Shown: in pieces, positions 59,017 to 64,000 of the stretch
Position numbering within the stretch: the first letter of the stretch is position 1
Layout: each line of letters opens with the position of its first letter
Program-made: the position numbers and the translations under genes
Assembly: GCA_031315995.1 (NCBI GenBank)
Contig: JALDRG010000017.1
Coordinates: 1-64,000 of the forward strand
Reading direction: 5' to 3'
From: Nitrospira sp.
GTDB taxonomy: Bacteria > Nitrospirota > Nitrospiria > Nitrospirales > Nitrospiraceae
Length of the DNA stretch: 64,000 nt
The notes under the pieces: model-generated
Seen by the model: the letters and a program-made list of their open reading frames with translations, nothing else
Told to the model about the DNA's origin: nothing
The model's database searches: none

Positions 59017-61127
59017 CAGTGGCTCGCTCCGCTCTTGCTGGAGGATCCTGTCAGGTTGGCTATCATGTCTTTCAGATTACCGGTCTTCATGGCATCAGCC
59101 ATATAACCTTTGGCCTGTTCGATACCCTCAGTCGCGACTTCCAAGGTAATCACCGTCGTGCCGATCTTATCTGCATGTTTCTCGATCAAGGCCTTGGTGC
59201 ATTCCCGCATGAACCCTTCCGGTGCGCGGTCCAAACGACCCTGTGCGTCCGGGGTCCAGGTATAGGGCGATAGAGTCTCCTGGGGAGACTGGGCCGGTTC
59301 CGCATCATGTCCGTTCGTGGCGTGGGCGTTGGTACCGGTGGTGTCGGCTGCAACAGGGGTCTGTTGAGACGTTGTCCCTGCGACCTTGTTCGCGAAGATG
59401 GGCGTATAGTCCTCGGAGGCCGCTTCTCGGATCATGGGGCCGGCATATTCGAGCGTGATCGTGGTCATGCCGAGCTTGCGGGCACTCTTTTCGATCTTGG
59501 CCTTGGCTCGTCGCCGTTGGAATCCGGCGGGCACGGCGCGAATCGCTTCCTTGGCGTCTTTGGTCCACTGCATGGGAACATCGTCGTAGGCCAAGTCAGT
59601 CTCGAGACCTCCCTCGGCCTTCGCCGCTGCTTCGAAGATCGTCTTATCGACTTGTTTAAAGCGATCCCCTTCGGCGCTGCACACCGGGCACTTCACTGGA
59701 GTGTCGCCCTTCCCGATATACCCGCACCCGTCGCAGACGAAGTAGTTCTGGCTCATGCGATCCAGATAGGCCTGGGTGCCGGGGCTGTTGACCGGCTTTT
59801 CCTCGACCACTTGGGTCATCATGCCGCTCAAGGTGGAACCCATCAGGTCCTGTGCGACTGAATCGTCAGCCTGCATCTTGTCGCGATCGATTCCGGCAGC
59901 ATCCAGATTTCCGCCTAACGCCCGCATCGCATCCATCGCCCCCTTGGGCAAAATATGTCCGACGGCCGTGTCGACGACCGTATTGCTGATAATCGTGTGG
60001 CCCTTCTCGATGGCGTACCGGTGGATGGCGGTTTTGGCCACTCCACGAGCAAACACGGGAATCCGTTCCATACGGCGCAGGGCTTCCTCGGTCCAGGCGA
60101 TCGTGTACTCTGCTTGCGTATCGATCGGTGGTACGTACTTTCGATTCGACACCAGGATGTTGCACGACGCCGCCCGAAGCAGGTTCTCCGTGTTGCTGCC
60201 GATGTCCATGTCCTCGTCGCTGTGGACGCCGATCCGTCCGACGATGAGCAGCCACGGATTTTCTTTTCGTACATATTGAATGATCTTCTCGAAGGCTTTC
60301 CCGTCCAGGAGGGTCGTTTTCACATCGGTCTGCTCGGCCTGGGCGATCTCGCGTGAAATGTCGAGGTGGGATTGATAAATCTTGGCGAGTCCGCTGTCGA
60401 TGACCTCTTCGTGCAGCTTCTCCTGCTCCTTGAAGCGGAAGACCTTGCCGGCCTCTTCATTGAGCACGCCGGAAATACTGTGAAACGCCGCGTAGTGGAA
60501 GTAGGGATCGAAGGCCGAAATCGCCTCCACCGGCACGTTGAAGGCTTTACCCAACGCCAAACCGGTCATGAGCCCGCCGAAGGAGTAGGGGCTGCCGTCC
60601 ACAGCCACGACGATTTTTCCGGTGCCTACCGGAGTCGGCTGCTTGATGATCAACATGTCGGAGTTGCGTACCCGTCGCAAGACCCGCTCCGTGTTGCTGC
60701 CGATCACGCTGTCTTTGACGGCTCCGACGCCCAAGGCCCCCATGATCACGAGATCATAGGCATTGGTGTTGATGTCTTCGGCCAATACTTTCCAGTTGCG
60801 TCCTTCCAGGGAACGCCGCTCGACAGGCAGGTTTGCCTCGTTGCACTTTTTATCAACGTAGTCGAGGTAGGAATCCGTGATGATCTGGAGCCCGCGGGTA
60901 ATCAGCGAATCGTGGATCTGGCGCTGCCGGTCCAGTTCCTTCTCGTCGTGATATTCCTCGGGAAGGCCCGCCTCCATCTGCTTAAAACGCTTATCGTGCA
61001 TCTTGGCTGCATAGACGTGGCTGCCCACGATCTTTGAACCATAGGTTTTCGCCAACTCCACTCCGACATCGACGGCTGTATTGGAATGGTCGGAATTATC
61101 GACCGGGATATAGATAGTCTTGTACAT
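59016..61127 (-). CDS. Tandem universal-stress-protein domains fused to three PCP_red-like domains and a rubredoxin-like domain
   Basis: Two Usp units (IYIPVDNSDHSNTAVDVGVELAK; IVVAVDGSPYSFGGLMTGLALGK), rubredoxin-like FVCDGCGYIGKGDTPVKCPVCS, three W-(T/S)xxAxxRxxxxPxxxR...A...G...IT units. Confidence 0.85.
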   Translation of the reverse strand: MYKTIYIPVDNSDHSNTAVDVGVELAKTYGSKIVGSHVYAAKMHDKRFKQMEAGLPEEYHDEKELDRQRQIHDSLITRGLQIITDSYLDYVDKKCNEANLPVERRSLEGRNWKVLAEDINTNAYDLVIMGALGVGAVKDSVIGSNTERVLRRVRNSDMLIIKQPTPVGTGKIVVAVDGSPYSFGGLMTGLALGKAFNVPVEAISAFDPYFHYAAFHSISGVLNEEAGKVFRFKEQEKLHEEVIDSGLAKIYQSHLDISREIAQAEQTDVKTTLLDGKAFEKIIQYVRKENPWLLIVGRIGVHSDEDMDIGSNTENLLRAASCNILVSNRKYVPPIDTQAEYTIAWTEEALRRMERIPVFARGVAKTAIHRYAIEKGHTIISNTVVDTAVGHILPKGAMDAMRALGGNLDAAGIDRDKMQADDSVAQDLMGSTLSGMMTQVVEEKPVNSPGTQAYLDRMSQNYFVCDGCGYIGKGDTPVKCPVCSAEGDRFKQVDKTIFEAAAKAEGGLETDLAYDDVPMQWTKDAKEAIRAVPAGFQRRRAKAKIEKSARKLGMTTITLEYAGPMIREAASEDYTPIFANKVAGTTSQQTPVAADTTGTNAHATNGHDAEPAQSPQETLSPYTWTPDAQGRLDRAPEGFMRECTKALIEKHADKIGTTVITLEVATEGIEQAKGYMADAMKTGNLKDMIANLTGSSSKSGASH

Positions 61128-61292
61128 CGAGACGCCTCCTAGGCAAACACTCTACAGGGGGATGAGAACAGAGAACCGCCAAGAATTCAAACGGTTGAAT
61201 GGAACTTTACCCCAAAAGAAGCGGCATGATAGCACCGTGTTCTCGGGGAATGCAAGCAAACCAAGGGGTGCGCAACGGCCTGTGAATAACGG

Positions 61293-62948
61293 CTAACTCA
61301 TTGGACTCACAGCCGTCTTTTCCGTGGAGGCAGTTGCCGGCCGAGCGGGGCGGCGCGAGCGAAGTATCTCCTCCAGGGTCAGTAGCGCATCCCTTCCGGA
61401 GTTGTTTTGAATGCCGCGAATGAGATTCGCATCGGCATAGTGGGCCGTATCAGGCTTCGGACCGGAGGGGGTCGTTTGAGAAGCGGTCTGGGAGAGTGAT
61501 CCGGTCCAGGCTCGGGGATCGCGGCTTCCTTCTTTTCGTTCCCAGGCGGCGAGGCAGGCTTTGGCGATGATCTTGTTGAGCGGCGCCGGATTGTAGAGGA
61601 GTTTGCGGATGCTTGTTGGCGTCAACATGAGCGGGTTATATCCTGCCGAGAGATAGCCTTCCTCCAGCAACCGCTGTTCCAAGTCTGTATTGGGTTGGAT
61701 ACCCAGGAAGAACATCAAAGGGAAGACCCGCTCTTCTCCCAGGATCGAGGCGACCTTTTTGTAGGACTCGACACTCTGGAGCAGGCTTTCTTCTGTCTCT
61801 TTCGGGGAGTTCAGCGAGTAATTGAGGATCACCTTGCCTTTGAAGCCGGCTTCGGCCAGATAGCGGCATCCGTCATAGAGCCGCTCGAGTTTGAAACCCA
61901 TGTGCAGGTTATTCAGCACTTCCTGCGACCCGGAGGTGATAGCGACCTCCAAATCACCCACGCCCGATCGCACCATCAACTTGGCCAGCTCCGGGGTGAT
62001 CAACGATGTGCGGATGTACCCAGACCATTCGATGTCAAGCTTCTCGCGCACAATGCGTTCGAGGATCTCCGTGCACTGCGGGTACGCTTCCTTTCCCGTA
62101 ATGAACTGGGCATCGGTAAACCAGAATCGCCGTGCGCCCCACTGATGATAGTGCTGCGAAATGTCCTTCACGACCATTTCCGGAGGCCGATATCGTACGC
62201 GTTTGCCTTCAATATAGGGATAGAGGCAGAAGGCGCAGTCATAGGGGCAGCCGCGTTTCGTCTGCACGCCGATCGATTCGTCCATATAGGCGCCGTACTG
62301 GGGAAAAATCGAGGTGAGGTAAGGCAGATCGACGGTCAAGGCATCGAGCAGCGCCGGCGAGCCCTGGTCGCCCTTGCGTGTCTGTTTCCCCTCGCGAATG
62401 ATATAGCGTTCGTTGGCGAGGGATTCGCCATTGACCACCTTTAGGATCGCATCTTCCCCCTCGCCCAAAATGCCGATCGTGCCTTCCGGCAGTTTTTCGA
62501 TCAACTGATCGGCAAAGGCCGTGAACGCGCCGCCTCCGATCATGATCTGGGTGGTGGGAAACTCCTTTCGGATCAACCAGGGATAGGACAGGTTGGCGCG
62601 AATGTGGCTGTAATAGCGATAGAGCTGCTTCAGGCCCGCAAACGATGCGGCCACTCGTTTGAGAGGGTTGCCGGCGAAGTAGAAATTGAACGCATGCTCC
62701 AGGGAGGCATCGCCTTCGTGGGGAGAGAAAATCTGAATGTCCCGCCACGAAAAACAGACGAGGTCCGGTTTAAATTCAAGCGCCGCATCCCGGATCGCCT
62801 GGCTGCGTTGCGGTTCAGGAAACAACGACAGGTCGAGAATGCGCTGCCGCACTTCAGGTTTCCGGCGATGGATGAAGTCGGCCAGATAGGTCACCCCGAT
62901 CGGGTAGACCTTTTTGCAGGGGAGGAAGATGTAGAGAATAGAGTTCAT
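61293..62948 (-). CDS. Radical SAM protein with N-terminal B12-binding-like domain
   Basis: KRGCPYDCAFCLYPYIEGKRVRYRPPEMVVKDI; GGGAFTAFADQLIEKLPEGTIGILGEGED. Confidence 0.88.
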   Translation of the reverse strand: MNSILYIFLPCKKVYPIGVTYLADFIHRRKPEVRQRILDLSLFPEPQRSQAIRDAALEFKPDLVCFSWRDIQIFSPHEGDASLEHAFNFYFAGNPLKRVAASFAGLKQLYRYYSHIRANLSYPWLIRKEFPTTQIMIGGGAFTAFADQLIEKLPEGTIGILGEGEDAILKVVNGESLANERYIIREGKQTRKGDQGSPALLDALTVDLPYLTSIFPQYGAYMDESIGVQTKRGCPYDCAFCLYPYIEGKRVRYRPPEMVVKDISQHYHQWGARRFWFTDAQFITGKEAYPQCTEILERIVREKLDIEWSGYIRTSLITPELAKLMVRSGVGDLEVAITSGSQEVLNNLHMGFKLERLYDGCRYLAEAGFKGKVILNYSLNSPKETEESLLQSVESYKKVASILGEERVFPLMFFLGIQPNTDLEQRLLEEGYLSAGYNPLMLTPTSIRKLLYNPAPLNKIIAKACLAAWERKEGSRDPRAWTGSLSQTASQTTPSGPKPDTAHYADANLIRGIQNNSGRDALLTLEEILRSRRPARPATASTEKTAVSPMS

Positions 62949-63069
62949 CGAGCGTCTAGATAGAATCTTTGCTGATAGCCGTACTGATTATAGCCAATAA
63001 ATCACACATGCCGGGGGCTGAATCCGCGCAGGGGCGAAGCCAGAACCCTCACCTTAACACTTGAGCTTG

Positions 63070-63852
63070 TTATTTGGTAGCGACGTGGATGGCCACAATG
63101 CCGCCGGTCAGGTTCCGATACTCCACCTGGCGAAATCCGGCCTCGCGCAGCAGCGCGGTCAGCCGTTCCTGATCGGGAAATGTGCGGATCGACGCCGGCA
63201 GGTATTCATAGACTCCCGTTCGGTCGCGGGCAACCTTCGTGCCGACCCAGGGCAACAAACGAAACGAATACCAATCATACAGACTGCGTAGCCAGCCATA
63301 GGCCGGCCGCGAAAACTCCAAACAGACGAACCGACCGCCCGGTCGCAAGACTCGACGGATTTCCATGAAGGCCTGCATGAGGTTGCCCACGTTGCGCATG
63401 CAGAAGCCCGTGGTCACGGCATGGAAGGTCTCATCGGGAAAGCCCAATTGCTCCGCGTTGGCCTGGAGGCAGGTAATCCGCTCGCGGAGCCCTCGTCCTG
63501 TGACCTTCCGCAGGCCCTCTGCCAGCATGGCATGGTTCAAATCGGAGGCGATGACATGGCCCTGCTCGCCCATCTTCGGTTCGATCAAGAGCGCCAGGTC
63601 CGCGGTCCCGGCTCCGATATCGAGCGCGCGACCGTTCATGACGACCGGCACATACGAAGCCGTCAACCGTTTCCAGCGGTGGTGCAGGCCGAAGCTAAGC
63701 AATGTATTGTTGAGGTCGTAGACGCCCGCGATCGCGGTGAACATCCGTTGAACGGCCTGCTCGCGAGCTTGCCCCGACCACGTCGAGACGGCCTGAGGCG
63801 GCGACAGCGGGTGGTCTGTCTCGGGAGTCGGCGGTTCTTGAACCTTCAGCAT
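63070..63852 (-). CDS. Demethylmenaquinone/ubiquinone methyltransferase (UbiE/MenG family)
   Basis: VQRMFTAIAGVYDLNNTLLSFGLHHRWKR, ALDIGAGTADLALL, AVTTGFCMRNV, YRNLTGGIVAIHVATK; start at ATG 63852 (MLKVQEPPTPE). Confidence 0.93.
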   Translation of the reverse strand: MLKVQEPPTPETDHPLSPPQAVSTWSGQAREQAVQRMFTAIAGVYDLNNTLLSFGLHHRWKRLTASYVPVVMNGRALDIGAGTADLALLIEPKMGEQGHVIASDLNHAMLAEGLRKVTGRGLRERITCLQANAEQLGFPDETFHAVTTGFCMRNVGNLMQAFMEIRRVLRPGGRFVCLEFSRPAYGWLRSLYDWYSFRLLPWVGTKVARDRTGVYEYLPASIRTFPDQERLTALLREAGFRQVEYRNLTGGIVAIHVATK

Positions 63853-63921
63853 ACGAGCGTGGTAGCACCAGCTTTCAAGCTTTGTCAAGCGAGACGCTCC
63901 AGGTGGTATAATCCCGCGCCT

Positions 63922-64000
63922 ATGAACAATTCCATCATCATCAAAGGGGCGCGTGAACACAACCTGAAGAATCTCGATGTCGAGATTCCGCGGGACAAGC
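63922..64000 (+). CDS. uvrA: UvrABC excinuclease subunit A, N-terminus (truncated by window end)
   Basis: MNNSIIIKGAREHNLKNLDVEIPRDK matches canonical UvrA start. Confidence 0.9.
   Translation, partial: MNNSIIIKGAREHNLKNLDVEIPRDK

Overview
This 64 kb bacterial window is GC-rich and gene-dense, with no rRNA, tRNA, CRISPR array or transposase that I could support. Gene content looks Nitrospira/Nitrospirota-like, but that is inference only. The left part (1-20.7 kb) is mostly housekeeping: ABC-2 transporter, MarR, TruD, a split arginine dihydrolase/ornithine cyclodeaminase-like pair, GpsA, LarB/LarC, PdxA, RsmA, FtsK, LolA and a 2OG-Fe(II) oxygenase. Four accessory blocks follow. (1) 20.8-35.0 kb: a co-oriented signalling block with two tandem TonB-dependent receptors, a REC-7xPAS protein lacking an output domain, an orphan ABC_sub_bind protein, a HAMP-GAF histidine kinase and a REC-PAS-GAF histidine kinase, preceded by a ribbon-helix-helix gene and a palindrome-rich leader. 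(2) 35.8-49.2 kb: a two-partner-secretion block with DUF928-like protein, TPR-CHAT protease, TpsB, a multiply frameshifted TpsA, an intact TpsA paralogue, a Cys-rich lipoprotein and a papain-like cysteine protease lipoprotein. (3) 50.7-56.7 kb: FadL-type porin, V4R-like hybrid histidine kinase and a RoxA-like dihaem cytochrome. (4) 57.0-61.1 kb: CopD-like membrane protein, NirJ/Ahb-like radical SAM protein with a C-terminal PCP_red-like domain, and a USP-USP-PCP_red-rubredoxin-PCP_red-PCP_red fusion. Blocks 2 and 4 are the best candidates for undescribed systems. All family calls come from reading the translated sequences; no database search was run.
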